The notes under the pieces were generated by a model. It saw nothing but the letters and a program-made list of their open reading frames with translations. It was not told the origin of the DNA and searched no databases. DNA of 64,000 nt from positions 682,001-746,000 of the forward strand of contig NZ_CP084262.1 of NCBI RefSeq assembly GCF_022879575.1. Reading direction: 5' to 3'. The first letter of the stretch is position 1, and every line of letters starts with the position of its first letter. The position numbers and the translations under genes are program-made. Shown here in pieces: positions 25,185-34,549 of the stretch. Origin of the DNA: Caballeronia sp. SL2Y3. Lineage in GTDB: Bacteria; Pseudomonadota; Gammaproteobacteria; Burkholderiales; Burkholderiaceae.

Positions 25185-25988
25185 ATGTCCACACTCGAAC
25201 TCGAAGCCGGAGCGCCCGATAAACCCCGTACCGCCGGTCCGCAGCGCTGGCGCGGCGTCGTGCTGCCGCTCGCGGCGCTCGCGCTCTGGTGGCTCGTGTC
25301 GCGTCACGCGGAGCCCGGCCATGGCGTGATGGTCTCGCCCGCGCAAGTGCTTCATGTCGCGCTGGAACAGGCCCGAAGCGGCGCGCTCGCGCGCGCGTTG
25401 TCGGCATCGCTCGCGCGGGAACTGACGGGCTTTCTGATCGGCACCACGCTCGGCCTCGCGTTGGGCGCGCTGCTCGGCATCTCGCGGCTCGCGCATCGCG
25501 CCATTGCGCCGAGCTTCGACACGTTCAAGCAGGTGTCGCTGTTCGCGTGGATTCCGCTCATCTCCGTGTGGTTCGGACTCGGCGATGTCGCGAAGGTCGT
25601 GTTCCTCTCGCTCGCCGCGCTGGTGCCGGTCGTCGTGCATACGAGCGACGGCATTCGCGCCGTGCCGCCGCAATGGACCGAGGTCGCGCGCACGTTCGGC
25701 TACAGCAAGTTGCAAATGCTCGCGCATGTCGTGTTGCCCGCCGCGTTGCCGTCCGTCTTCACCGGTATCTACCTCGCGCTCATCTACTCGTGGCTCGCCA
25801 CGCTCGGCGCGGAGTATCTGCTGGTCGCGGGCAGCGGCATCGGCAATACGCTCGTGGACGGCAGCGAGCAATTCCGGATGGACCTCGTTCTGTTCGGCGT
25901 GGTCGTCGTCGGAATAACGGGTTGGGCGCTCAATGCGCTTGCTCGCGCGATCCAGCGGCGATGGTTCGATGCATCGCGCTATGTTTGA
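25185..25988 (+). CDS. ABC transporter permease (SsuC/TauC type), subunit 2
   Basis: A 267-residue permease paralogous to the preceding gene. The EAA loop reads TEVARTFGYSKLQMLAHVVLPAALPSVFTG, and SFDTFKQVSLFAWIPLISVWFGLGD is the equivalent of the first subunit's core segment. It is preceded by TGAGGAGCC ending 9 bp after the first permease stop, so the two are translated from the same mRNA. Confidence 0.88.
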   Translation: MSTLELEAGAPDKPRTAGPQRWRGVVLPLAALALWWLVSRHAEPGHGVMVSPAQVLHVALEQARSGALARALSASLARELTGFLIGTTLGLALGALLGISRLAHRAIAPSFDTFKQVSLFAWIPLISVWFGLGDVAKVVFLSLAALVPVVVHTSDGIRAVPPQWTEVARTFGYSKLQMLAHVVLPAALPSVFTGIYLALIYSWLATLGAEYLLVAGSGIGNTLVDGSEQFRMDLVLFGVVVVGITGWALNALARAIQRRWFDASRYV

Positions 25989-26000
25989 GGAGAACAACGA

Positions 26001-26768
26001 ATGGAAGCGATAGCAGCGCAGGACGGCAGCCTCGCCTTGCGGCACGTGAGCAAGCGTTTCGCGGGCGACGACAGCGCGCCCGTGCTCGAACGCATCGATC
26101 TGAACGTGCAGAGCGGCGAGTTCGTGAGCATCGTAGGCGCGAGCGGATGCGGGAAGTCGACGCTCCTGCGGCTCGTCGCGGGCCTGGACAGCGCGTTCGA
26201 AGGCGAGATCGACTTCGACGGCGCGCGCGTGGTGTCGACGGATCTGTCGCGCGGCATCGTGTTTCAGGATCACCGCCTGTTTCCGTGGCTCAATGTGGAA
26301 CAGAACGTGGCGGTGGCGCTGCGCAACGCGCGCTTGTCGAAGCGCGAGAAGGCGAAGGCAGTGGCCGAGCACATCGCGCTCGTCGGGCTGCGCGGCTATG
26401 AGCGGCACTATCCGCATCAACTGTCGGGCGGCATGGCGCAGCGCGTGGCGATTGCGCGCGGTCTCGTCAATCGGCCGCGCCTGTTGCTGCTCGACGAACC
26501 GTTCGGCGCGCTCGATGCGCTCACGCGTGCGCGCATGCAGGACGAACTGCAACGCATCTGGGCCGCCGAGCGGATCACGATGGTGCTCGTCACGCACGAT
26601 GTCGAGGAAGCGGTGCTGCTCGCGGATCGCGTCGTGGTGATGCAGGCGCGGCCGGGACGCATCGCCGACATCGTCGATGTGGACGTGCCGCGTCCGCGCG
26701 TGCGCACCGATGCGCGGCTCGCGCGGCTTAAGGACGATATCGTCGCGGGGTTCTTTTCGGAAGCCTGA
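26001..26768 (+). CDS. ABC transporter ATPase (SsuB/TauB type)
   Basis: A 255-residue nucleotide-binding subunit. Walker A GASGCGKST is at 46-54, Q-loop FQDHRLFPW at about 88-96, signature LSGGMAQRVAIARG at 141-154, Walker B LLLLDEP at 161-167, and an H-loop follows in LVTHDVEEAVLLADR. A GAGGAGAA ribosome site precedes it. It ends 2 bp from the convergent PBP gene, closing the organosulfur import operon. Confidence 0.92.
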   Translation: MEAIAAQDGSLALRHVSKRFAGDDSAPVLERIDLNVQSGEFVSIVGASGCGKSTLLRLVAGLDSAFEGEIDFDGARVVSTDLSRGIVFQDHRLFPWLNVEQNVAVALRNARLSKREKAKAVAEHIALVGLRGYERHYPHQLSGGMAQRVAIARGLVNRPRLLLLDEPFGALDALTRARMQDELQRIWAAERITMVLVTHDVEEAVLLADRVVVMQARPGRIADIVDVDVPRPRVRTDARLARLKDDIVAGFFSEA

Positions 26769-26770
26769 GC

Positions 26771-29113
26771 TTACGGCTCCGTGGCCGAAGCCGCCGCAGG
26801 CGCGTCGCTCGCGGCCACGGCAGGCGATGCGGGCAAGAGCGGCGGTACTGCAGGAAGGATCGGCGGCTGCGGCGGCTGCGGCGGCTCTTCCGTCACTTCG
26901 GCCACCGGTTGCGCAGGCGCGCGCTTGACACGCACCGGTTTCTGCACCGCCGTCTGCGCAGGTTTCTTCGCGAACGTCTCGTCGATCCATCCGCGCAGCC
27001 GCGTGACGAAGGTTTGCCACGCGCTCGGCGGCGCCTGCGTGTCGAAGCGCGCGCGCGAGTCAATCAGACGCGAGCGCAACGCGCGCTGCACGAAGTCGCC
27101 GACCATCGGCAACGCGCTATGCGCGCCTTGTCCCCAGTAGTCGCTGCGCAGCGTCACGCGGCTGTCGTTGAAGCCGACCCACGCGCCCGCCACCAGTTGC
27201 GGATGCATCAGGATGAACCAGCCGTCCGCGTTGTCCTGCGTCGTGCCCGTCTTGCCCGCGACATCGCCGCGAATGCCGAAGCGCGTGCGAATGGCCGTGC
27301 CCGTGCCGCGATTCACCACATCGCGCATCACGTCGACGAGCTTGTGCGTCGCGTCGATCGACAGCGCCCGCTCCGGCGTGCTTTCGAACTGCGCGAGCAC
27401 GTCGCCCTTGCGGTTCTCGATGCGCGTGACGAGCAGCGGCTCCATGTAATTGCCATTGTCGGCGATGGTGCCGTACGCCGAGACCATCTCCTTGAGCGTC
27501 ACCGGGCTCGTGCCGAGCGCAAGCGACGGCACCACGTCGAGATGACTCTCGCGCACGCCCATGTCCCGCGCGAGGCGTGCGACGCGCGCCGGGCCGACCG
27601 ACTGCATCAGTTGCGCGGTGATGCGATTCTTAGAGAACGCGATGCCGTCGCGCAGACTCACCGGACGACCGCTCGGCAGCGCTTCGTCAGTGGGATGCCA
27701 GGTCTCGTTGCCCCTCACCGGAATGGTCACGTCCTGATCGATGAACGTATCCGTCGGCAGCGCGCCGCGCTCGAACGCCGCGCCATAGACGAAGGGCTTG
27801 AACGTCGAGCCGGGTTGACGGCGCGCCTGTTGAACGTGATCGAACGGGTCCTGCGTGAAGTCGCGGCTGCCGACCCACGCCTTGATTTGCCCGTTGCGCG
27901 GATCGAGCGCGAGGAAGGCGGCCTGCACGCGCGTCTTGTTCTCGCAGACGCTGCGCATGAACGCGCGATCCGCCATCAAATGCTCGATGGCGTCCGCGTC
28001 GGTCGCGCCGGCATCGCGGGCGGCGCGGTATTCGCTCGTCTCGCGCACGAACGCGCGCGCCAGATCGGCGTCCGCGTTCGCGCAGCCGCCGTGTCCGTTC
28101 CACGCGGCGTTGGCGATCGACTGCAACTGATTGCCCTGCCACGTGAGCGCTTGCGTGGCCATCGCCTGAAGGCGCGAGTCGATGGTTGTGCGCACGACGA
28201 GGCCATCCGAATAGATATTGAAGTCGTTGTCGTCGGCCCACGCGATCAGCCACTTGCGCAACTGCTGCGCGAAATGCGGCGCGCGTCCCGGCTCTTCGGT
28301 CTGCCGCTCGAAGTCGATGCGCAGCGGCCTTTTCGCGAGCGCGTCGAGCCTGGCGGGCGGAAGATGCCCGAAGCGCACCATCTGCCCGAGCACGATGTTG
28401 CGCCGGTCCAGCGCGCGCTCGGGATTGATCACCGGGTTGTAATAGCTGTTGCCCTTGAGCATGCCGATGAGCGTCGCGCTTTCGAGCACGTCGAGCTGGC
28501 CCGCCGACTTGCCGAAGTACGTGCGCGCGGCCATTTCGATGCCGTACGCGTTGTAAAGGAACGGCACCGTGTTCAGATACGTTTCGAGGATCTCGTCTTT
28601 CGAGTAGACGGCTTCGATCTTGAACGCGGTGATCGCTTCCTTGAGCTTGCGCGTGAGCGTCTGCGAGCGGCCGATTTCATCGGGATACAGATTGCGCGCG
28701 AGTTGCTGCGTGAGCGTCGATCCGCCCTGGCGATCGCCCGAGAACGTGTGCAGCGCCGCCGACGCCGTGCGCCGCCAGTCGATGCCGTGATGTGTGTAAA
28801 AGCGACGGTCTTCGGTCGAAATGAGCGCGTCGATGACGTACGGCGAGACCTGCTTCACGCTCACCCATTCGCGATGCGTCGGCCTGAATTCGGCGAGCAG
28901 CTTGCCGTCGGCGGAAAGAATTTGCGCGGGCTGATCGACCTTGGCCTTGCGGATATCGCTGATGCCGGGCGTGAACGGAATCAGCACGAGCACGTACAAG
29001 ACGAAGAGCGCCGGCAGCAGAAGCAGCGTACGCGGCCGGACGTGCGGACGCAGGCGGGCCGCGAGACGGGCGAGCATCGCGCGGGCGATGACTTTGAATT
29101 CGGACGCAATCAA
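26771..29113 (-). CDS. Bifunctional class A penicillin-binding protein
   Basis: A 780-residue peptidoglycan glycosyltransferase/transpeptidase (PBP1 family). One membrane anchor lies at about residues 29-46. The GT51 catalytic block EDRRFYTHHG has E101, followed by GGSTLTQQLARNLY. The transpeptidase has S436-T-F-K439, SKN at 494-496 and KTG at 621-623. The C-terminal about 90 residues are a Pro/Ala-rich tail. The start is a TTG at 29113 or an ATG at 29077; neither has a strong ribosome site. Architecture and length are close to PBP1C/1A-like orphan class A PBPs rather than the main PBP1A. Confidence 0.9.
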   Translation of the reverse strand: MIASEFKVIARAMLARLAARLRPHVRPRTLLLLPALFVLYVLVLIPFTPGISDIRKAKVDQPAQILSADGKLLAEFRPTHREWVSVKQVSPYVIDALISTEDRRFYTHHGIDWRRTASAALHTFSGDRQGGSTLTQQLARNLYPDEIGRSQTLTRKLKEAITAFKIEAVYSKDEILETYLNTVPFLYNAYGIEMAARTYFGKSAGQLDVLESATLIGMLKGNSYYNPVINPERALDRRNIVLGQMVRFGHLPPARLDALAKRPLRIDFERQTEEPGRAPHFAQQLRKWLIAWADDNDFNIYSDGLVVRTTIDSRLQAMATQALTWQGNQLQSIANAAWNGHGGCANADADLARAFVRETSEYRAARDAGATDADAIEHLMADRAFMRSVCENKTRVQAAFLALDPRNGQIKAWVGSRDFTQDPFDHVQQARRQPGSTFKPFVYGAAFERGALPTDTFIDQDVTIPVRGNETWHPTDEALPSGRPVSLRDGIAFSKNRITAQLMQSVGPARVARLARDMGVRESHLDVVPSLALGTSPVTLKEMVSAYGTIADNGNYMEPLLVTRIENRKGDVLAQFESTPERALSIDATHKLVDVMRDVVNRGTGTAIRTRFGIRGDVAGKTGTTQDNADGWFILMHPQLVAGAWVGFNDSRVTLRSDYWGQGAHSALPMVGDFVQRALRSRLIDSRARFDTQAPPSAWQTFVTRLRGWIDETFAKKPAQTAVQKPVRVKRAPAQPVAEVTEEPPQPPQPPILPAVPPLLPASPAVAASDAPAAASATEP

Positions 29114-29198
29114 GACAAAACGGCGGGGGCGCGGCGTGGAAAAGACGCATCGTAACGCATCTTTACAATGTGCTTGCCGCGCGTCTGCCTTTGAACGC

Positions 29199-29540
29199 TC
29201 AGGCTTTGCGCACGAACTCCGATTTCAGGCTCATCGCGCCGAAGCCGTCGATCTTGCAGTCGATATCGTGGTCGCTATCCACGAGGCGGATGTTCTTCAC
29301 CTTCGTGCCCATCTTGATGACGCCGCCCGAACCCTTCAGCTTCAGGTCCTTGATGACCGTGACGGTGTCGCCGTCGTTGAGCACGTTGCCCGCCGAATCG
29401 CGATAGACCTTCGCGGGTGCTTGCGCAGCTGTGTCCGCGTTCGCGGTCCATTCGTGCGCGCACTCCGGGCAGACGTACGCGCCGCCGTCTTCATACGTGA
29501 ATTCGGAGTGGCAGTGCGGGCAAGGGGGAAGTGCGTTCAT
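29199..29540 (-). CDS. yjdM: YjdM/PhnA-like zinc-ribbon protein
   Basis: A 113-residue protein with an N-terminal zinc ribbon (CPHCHSEF...CPECAHEW, cysteines at 7, 10, 25, 28). The C-terminal PhnA-type beta domain carries [18 protein letters not shown] and [13 protein letters not shown]. This is the protein once called PhnA and now YjdM; it is not a phosphonoacetate hydrolase. ATG 29540 is preceded by AAGGA. A long hairpin abuts that ribosome site. Confidence 0.92.
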   Translation of the reverse strand: MNALPPCPHCHSEFTYEDGGAYVCPECAHEWTANADTAAQAPAKVYRDSAGNVLNDGDTVTVIKDLKLKGSGGVIKMGTKVKNIRLVDSDHDIDCKIDGFGAMSLKSEFVRKA

Positions 29541-29553
29541 CGGTTGTCCTTCG

Positions 29554-29600
29554 GGCCGTGCGTGGCGCAAAAGCGCGTGAGTATAGCGCCGCGCACGGCC
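29554..29600 (-). promoter_or_regulatory. Long hairpin between treA and yjdM
   Basis: Arms GGCCGTGCG (29554-29562) and CGCACGGCC (29592-29600) are perfectly complementary. An inner stem GGCGC/GCGCC (29564-29568 with 29586-29590) continues it after one T/G position, giving a roughly 15-bp stem with a 17-nt loop. It lies between the trehalase stop and the yjdM ribosome site. No T tract follows in the direction of transcription, so it is either a factor-dependent stop, an mRNA-stability element or a translation-modulating structure. Confidence 0.65.
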
Positions 29601-29624
29601 GCGAATTCCTAAGGTCCCGTGCGC

Positions 29625-31406
29625 CTATTCCCCGCTCGGCGTCGGCGCCAGCCGATGCGTATTCTTCGACGCCTTCGCCGCCGATGCCGCCGCGTCCGCG
29701 ACGCCCGCCGCGCCCGAAGGGACATCCACCGGACGCGTGGTCGCGCCCGCCGCCGACGGATACATGACCATCAACGTGCGCAGCACGCCGTTGGTCCAGC
29801 CGAAGCCGTCCTGCAACGGATACTCGCCGCCGCCCGCCGCGGTCGATCCCGCTTTCGCGTCCACATCGTATTTCTCGACGAGCTTGCCGGTGTGCTGGTA
29901 ATACGCGACGTTCGTCTGAATCCAGCGTTCCGCGATTTGCCGCGCGAGCGCGGACTCGCCATAGCGGCGCAAGCCCATGATCGCGAGATATTGCAGCGGC
30001 GCCCAGCCGTTCGGCTCGTCCCATTGCTGGCCGGAGCGCACGGTCGTTGTGGCGAGGCCGCCCGCGCGCAGCAACTTCGCGCGAATCGTCGATGCCACCG
30101 CGCCCGCCTGCGCTTTGGTCGCGATGCCCGCGTACAGCGGATACACCGTCGCGGCGCTCAGGCGATGCGTGAGCGCACGCGCGACGAAATCGTAATCGCC
30201 GAACTCGTGCAGTTGCGGGTCCCATAGATGGCTGCGGATCGCCTGCGCCCGCGCGTTCGCGCGTTGTTCGAAGTCCTCGGCTTGCGCGGCATCGCCCTTC
30301 ACGCGATACGCCCGCGCCAGCGTGCGTTCGAGATCGTAGAGCAGCGAGTTCAGATCGACCGGCGCGAGCGACGTGACTTCGATCGTCGCGAGCGACTTGC
30401 CGTCCGAGAACCAGCGCGAACTGAAGTCCCAGCCGGTTTCGCCGCCCGCGCGCAGATTGCGCCACAGGTCTTCGGCATTGCGTTGCGGCATCTGCTTCGC
30501 CGTTTCCACGTCTTCGCGATACGACTCGTCGCGCGGCGTGGCACGGTCGTCCCAATAGCGGTTCAGGAGCGTGCCGTCGGACAGGCGCACGACATGCCGA
30601 TACGCGTCGCCGGGCGCGACCTTGTCTTCGCCGTCCATCCAGTACGCGTATTCGCGCGCGAGTTCGGGCAGATAGCGCAGATACGCGCTGTCGCCGTCGG
30701 TTTCCGCCGCGAGCTGAACCATCTGCGCGAAGAAGGGCGGCTGCGAGCGGCTCAGATAGTAGCTGCGGTTGCCGTTCGGAACATGCCCGTATCGGTCGAT
30801 GAGCGTCGCGAAGTTATCGAGTTCATTCTTCATCAACTCGCGCTGCCCGCTTTGCAGCAGCCCGAGCATGATGAAGTACGAATCCCAGTAGTAGATCTCG
30901 TCGAAGCGGTCGCCCGGCACGACGTACGCATACGGCAGCGGCAACAGCGATGACCACGGGCTCGCGTTCGCATCCGGATTGCGGCGCAGAACGGTCCAGA
31001 GCGTGTCGATATGCTGCGTCACGCTCTCGTTCGGGTCGGACGCGTAGCCCTTGGTTTCCCGCTGCGGCAGCGTGAAGTGCGAGCCGACGAAGCGCGCCAG
31101 ATCGAACGGCTGCGTCCGGTTCGCATAGTCGATCATGACCTGCTGCGGCGACACGTTCGGCGTCATGTCGGCGAAGGTCTTGCTATCGGGATAGACGTGC
31201 GCGAGTTGCACTTGGCGATACAGCTCGCCGTAGAGCTCGGACGGCGGAAGGGGCGACGAGGCGGGCGCGCTCGCCGCCACGGCTGGCCTTTCCGCTTGCG
31301 GTGCGGTTTGCGCTTGCGTGGCCGTCGTAAAGGCGGCGCTCGCCGCGATCAGCAAGGCGCGTGTAAGCGTGTTGAGGCGTGTGGCAGGGTGTTTCGCTCG
31401 ATGCAT
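29625..31406 (-). CDS. treA: Periplasmic alpha,alpha-trehalase (GH37)
   Basis: A 593-residue trehalase that splits trehalose into two glucose units in the periplasm. The signal peptide is MHRAKHPATRLNTLTRALLI...TQAQ. The GH37 signatures are PGDRFDEIYYWDSYF and QWDEPNGWAPLQ. The catalytic acid Asp lies in GETGWDFSSRW and the base Glu in LVEKYDVD. A Pro/Ser linker follows the signal peptide, and a 35-residue Ala/Pro tail ends the protein. It lies 88 bp downstream of the efflux operon on the same strand and may be read through from it. Confidence 0.93.
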   Translation of the reverse strand: MHRAKHPATRLNTLTRALLIAASAAFTTATQAQTAPQAERPAVAASAPASSPLPPSELYGELYRQVQLAHVYPDSKTFADMTPNVSPQQVMIDYANRTQPFDLARFVGSHFTLPQRETKGYASDPNESVTQHIDTLWTVLRRNPDANASPWSSLLPLPYAYVVPGDRFDEIYYWDSYFIMLGLLQSGQRELMKNELDNFATLIDRYGHVPNGNRSYYLSRSQPPFFAQMVQLAAETDGDSAYLRYLPELAREYAYWMDGEDKVAPGDAYRHVVRLSDGTLLNRYWDDRATPRDESYREDVETAKQMPQRNAEDLWRNLRAGGETGWDFSSRWFSDGKSLATIEVTSLAPVDLNSLLYDLERTLARAYRVKGDAAQAEDFEQRANARAQAIRSHLWDPQLHEFGDYDFVARALTHRLSAATVYPLYAGIATKAQAGAVASTIRAKLLRAGGLATTTVRSGQQWDEPNGWAPLQYLAIMGLRRYGESALARQIAERWIQTNVAYYQHTGKLVEKYDVDAKAGSTAAGGGEYPLQDGFGWTNGVLRTLMVMYPSAAGATTRPVDVPSGAAGVADAAASAAKASKNTHRLAPTPSGE

Positions 31407-31494
31407 TCGATTCTCCGCGTGATGCCGGAAGCACAGGGTTCAAGACCGAACCGCTGCCGCAAGATGCATTCCGCAGAGCAATCGAATGCGTCGG

Positions 31495-32967
31495 TCAGGA
31501 AGCCGAATCCGACGCTTGCTGCCAGCCGAGGCCGAGACTCTTTTGCAGCGACACGAAATCCTTGAGCAACTCGGCGCGCGCCGCGACCACGTCCTGTTGC
31601 GCGGCGAACTCGGTGCGCTGTGCGTCGAGCAAGTCGATGAGCGTGGAAACGCCCGCCGTGTACCGTTGACGCACGAGCGTAGCCGACCGCTCCGACGACG
31701 CCTGCACTTCCTGCAGCCGCACGACATGCTCGCGCTGGTTGCCATAGCGTGAAAGCGCCGAGTTCGCGTCCTTCAGCGCGGCGAGCACGGTTTTGCCGTA
31801 ACGGGCCTCGGCTTCGTCACGCGATGCCTTCGCTGCATCGACGCTCGCCGCCGTGCGGCCGAAGTCGAGCACGTTCCATTGCAGATACGGCACGCCCAGC
31901 CACGAGAAGTTCTCCTTGCGAATGAGATGCCCCGGTTCTGCCGCCGAGAAACCGATATCGCCGAGCAGCGAGACCTTCGGAAAATAATCCGCGATATGCT
32001 CGCCGATCTGCGCGTTGCTCGACGCGAGACGCCGCTCCGCCGCGCGAATGTCCGGGCGCTGCTGCAACATCGTCGCGGGATCGCCGATCGGAACCGACGC
32101 GGGCAGCGCTGGCAGCGGCGCGGGCTGCGCGAGTTCGGCATCGAGCGCGCCGGGCGCGCGGCCCGTCAGCACCGCGAGTTGATCCAGCGAATCGGTGATC
32201 TGCACTTGCAGGGGCACGAGCGTCGCGCGCGTCGTATTGACCTGCGTGTTCAGGCGCTCGACATCCACTTCGGCCGCCGTGCCGCGTGCGCGTCGCTGCT
32301 CGGTCAACGTGAGCATCTGCTGTTGGTCATCGGCGGTGCGCTGCGCGAGCGCGAGCCGCTCTTGCTCGTCGCGCAAGTCGATATAGGCGGACGCGACCTC
32401 GGCGGCCAGCGACACTTGCGTATCGGCGAGATCGGCCTGCACGGCTTCCGCTTCGCCCGATGCCGCTTCGATCGCGCGGCGCGTGCCGCCGAAGAGGTCG
32501 ATCTCCCACGATGCATCGAAGCCGACGGTGTAGAAGTCGAGCGGGCCACGGCCGCCCGAGCCTTCCGATCCGCCGAGGATCGCGGTGTCAGGCGAGCGCA
32601 TGCGCAACGCCGCCGCAGACGCCGATGCCTTCGGCAATGCGTTCGCGCGTTCCCCGCGCAATTGCGAGCGCGCTTGGCGCAAACGCGCCTGCGCGATCTT
32701 CACGTCGAGATTGCCGGCGAGCGCGGCGTCGATCAACGCGTCGAGCTGCGGGTCGTTGAGCGAGCGCCACCATGCGGCCGGCGCGTGCGTGGCGAGCACG
32801 CCCTGCGACGGCGCGCGAACGAACGCGCCGCTTTGCACCGATTGCGCGGCGACCTCGGGCGCGCCGCGATAGTCGGGCCCGACGGTGCATGCCGCGAGCG
32901 CGAGGGCCGTGAGCGGCAGCAGGCGCGTGAAACCAGAAGGAGAACGGGACATCGTGTGAGAATTCAT
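31495..32967 (-). CDS. NodT/OprM-type outer-membrane efflux lipoprotein
   Basis: A 490-residue outer-membrane channel. Lipobox LALAAC has C27, followed by TVGPDY, the usual mature start of this family. Two OEP repeats carry the typical heptad-rich helical hairpins (NLDVKIAQARLRQARSQLRGERA and FGRTAASVDAAKASRDEAEARYGKTVL). It forms a trimeric TolC-like duct completing the pump encoded by the two upstream genes. It starts 4 bp after the MFS gene stop. Confidence 0.93.
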   Translation of the reverse strand: MNSHTMSRSPSGFTRLLPLTALALAACTVGPDYRGAPEVAAQSVQSGAFVRAPSQGVLATHAPAAWWRSLNDPQLDALIDAALAGNLDVKIAQARLRQARSQLRGERANALPKASASAAALRMRSPDTAILGGSEGSGGRGPLDFYTVGFDASWEIDLFGGTRRAIEAASGEAEAVQADLADTQVSLAAEVASAYIDLRDEQERLALAQRTADDQQQMLTLTEQRRARGTAAEVDVERLNTQVNTTRATLVPLQVQITDSLDQLAVLTGRAPGALDAELAQPAPLPALPASVPIGDPATMLQQRPDIRAAERRLASSNAQIGEHIADYFPKVSLLGDIGFSAAEPGHLIRKENFSWLGVPYLQWNVLDFGRTAASVDAAKASRDEAEARYGKTVLAALKDANSALSRYGNQREHVVRLQEVQASSERSATLVRQRYTAGVSTLIDLLDAQRTEFAAQQDVVAARAELLKDFVSLQKSLGLGWQQASDSAS

Positions 32968-32971
32968 TGCT

Positions 32972-34549
32972 TCAGTGTCCGGCGGACGGCGCTTCGCCGG
33001 GTTTGAACGACGGCGTTTTCAGCAACATCGCGAGCGGCAGGCAGGCGAGCAGCGCGATGGCGAGCACATAAAACGTTTCGGAGTACGTCATGACGACGGC
33101 TTGCTGGCCGATTTGCATCGAGAGTTGCCCGAGCGCCTGCAACTTCGCGTGGGCCATGTCGCCGGTCTGCGCGAAGAAGCTCGCCGCGCTGGCGGCCATG
33201 CGCTCCTGGCCGATGACCGAATTCGCCGTCACGGATTCGCGGATGGCCGCGCTATGAAAGTCATTGCGCCGGTCGATCACCGTGCCGAGAATCGCGAGCC
33301 CGACCGAGCCGCCGAGATTGCGCGCCATGTTGTAGAGTCCGGCCGCATCGCCCGATTCTTCGCGGGACACGGCGGCCATCGACGCCTGATTCAGCGGCAT
33401 CATCGCGAGCATCTGGCCGATGCCGCGCAGAATCTGCGACCAGAAGAAGTCGTGGCCCACGCTCTGCGCGGTCAGCGAAATGTCCAGCAGGCAGCTTCCC
33501 GCGAAGCAGAGCAGGCCCGCGATGACGAGCACGCGCGAGTCCACCTTGCCGAGCAGGCGCGGCAACACGGGCATGATGAGAAACGCGGGCACGCCGGAAA
33601 CCAGCATGATGGAGCCCGACTGCAGCGCGTTGTAACCGGCCACGATGCTCAGAAACTGCGGCAGCAGAAACGACACGCAATAGAGCCCGGCGCCGACGGC
33701 GAAGACGATCAGAATGACGCTCGCGTAGCGCGGATTGCGCAAGAGCGAGAGCCGCACGATAGGGCGCTTTGCAATCACCTGCGACACGGCGATCAACACC
33801 ATGCCGAACGCGGCGACGCACGAGAGCAGCACGATCTCGCTCGATTCGAACCACTGATTGCGCTGACCTTCTTCGAGCACGACCGTGAGCGAACTGAGCC
33901 CGATAGCGAGACCTGCAATGCCGATCCAGTCGGCCTTGAAGAACGCGTCCCACTGGGACTTCTCGGAGGGCAAGCCGGAAAGCAGGAGCGCAACGAGCGC
34001 GACGCCCACCGGCAAGTTGAGAAAGAAGCACCACGACCACGAGATGTTTTCCGCGAGCCAGCCGCCGACCACCGGCCCCATGAGCGGCCCGAGCAGCACG
34101 ATCAGGCCGAAGATGGTCATGCCCACCGGCATCTGCTCGCGCGGCAGCCGCGTGCGGATGATGGTCTGCGCCGTGGGAATCATCGCGCCGCCGGTGAAGC
34201 CCTGACCGATGCGGCCGGCCACCATCATCGGCAGCGAATGCGAAAGGCCGCACATGGCCGAGAACATCGTAAAGAGCACCGCGTTGCCGAGCAGGAAATT
34301 GCGCAGCCCGAAGACGCGCGTGAGCCACGCGGCGAGCGGGATCATCACGATCTCCGACATCAGATAGCCGGTGGAGATCCACGTGCCTTCGGTGCCGGTC
34401 GCGCCGATTTCGCCTTGAATCTGCGGCAGCGCCGAGTTCGTGATGGAGATGTCGAGCGTGGCCATCAGCGCGCCGAGCGCGCCGGCGGTCACGGCGATCC
34501 AGTCCGTCGCGGTGGCGTGTGCGGGCGCGTTCGCGCTGGCCTCAGTCAT
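32972..34549 (-). CDS. DHA2-family MFS drug exporter (EmrB-like)
   Basis: A 525-residue 14-helix MFS exporter. LMATLDISITNSALPQIQGE is the DHA2 motif in helix 1, and GRIGQGFTGGAMIPTAQTII and GPLMGPVVGGWLAENISW match EmrB motifs. It is the inner-membrane pump of an EmrAB-TolC-like tripartite system. ATG 34549 overlaps the HlyD-family stop by 8 bp (ATGACTGA), so the two are translationally coupled; an in-frame start 33 bp upstream is rejected for that reason. Confidence 0.93.
   Translation of the reverse strand: MTEASANAPAHATATDWIAVTAGALGALMATLDISITNSALPQIQGEIGATGTEGTWISTGYLMSEIVMIPLAAWLTRVFGLRNFLLGNAVLFTMFSAMCGLSHSLPMMVAGRIGQGFTGGAMIPTAQTIIRTRLPREQMPVGMTIFGLIVLLGPLMGPVVGGWLAENISWSWCFFLNLPVGVALVALLLSGLPSEKSQWDAFFKADWIGIAGLAIGLSSLTVVLEEGQRNQWFESSEIVLLSCVAAFGMVLIAVSQVIAKRPIVRLSLLRNPRYASVILIVFAVGAGLYCVSFLLPQFLSIVAGYNALQSGSIMLVSGVPAFLIMPVLPRLLGKVDSRVLVIAGLLCFAGSCLLDISLTAQSVGHDFFWSQILRGIGQMLAMMPLNQASMAAVSREESGDAAGLYNMARNLGGSVGLAILGTVIDRRNDFHSAAIRESVTANSVIGQERMAASAASFFAQTGDMAHAKLQALGQLSMQIGQQAVVMTYSETFYVLAIALLACLPLAMLLKTPSFKPGEAPSAGH

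Noticed and set aside
24579..29155. Long antisense frames across the ABC transporter and PBP genes (minus 24579-27020, plus 26909-29155)
   Set aside because: Composition is Arg/His-rich and no domain is recognisable. The sense genes carry complete catalytic motifs.
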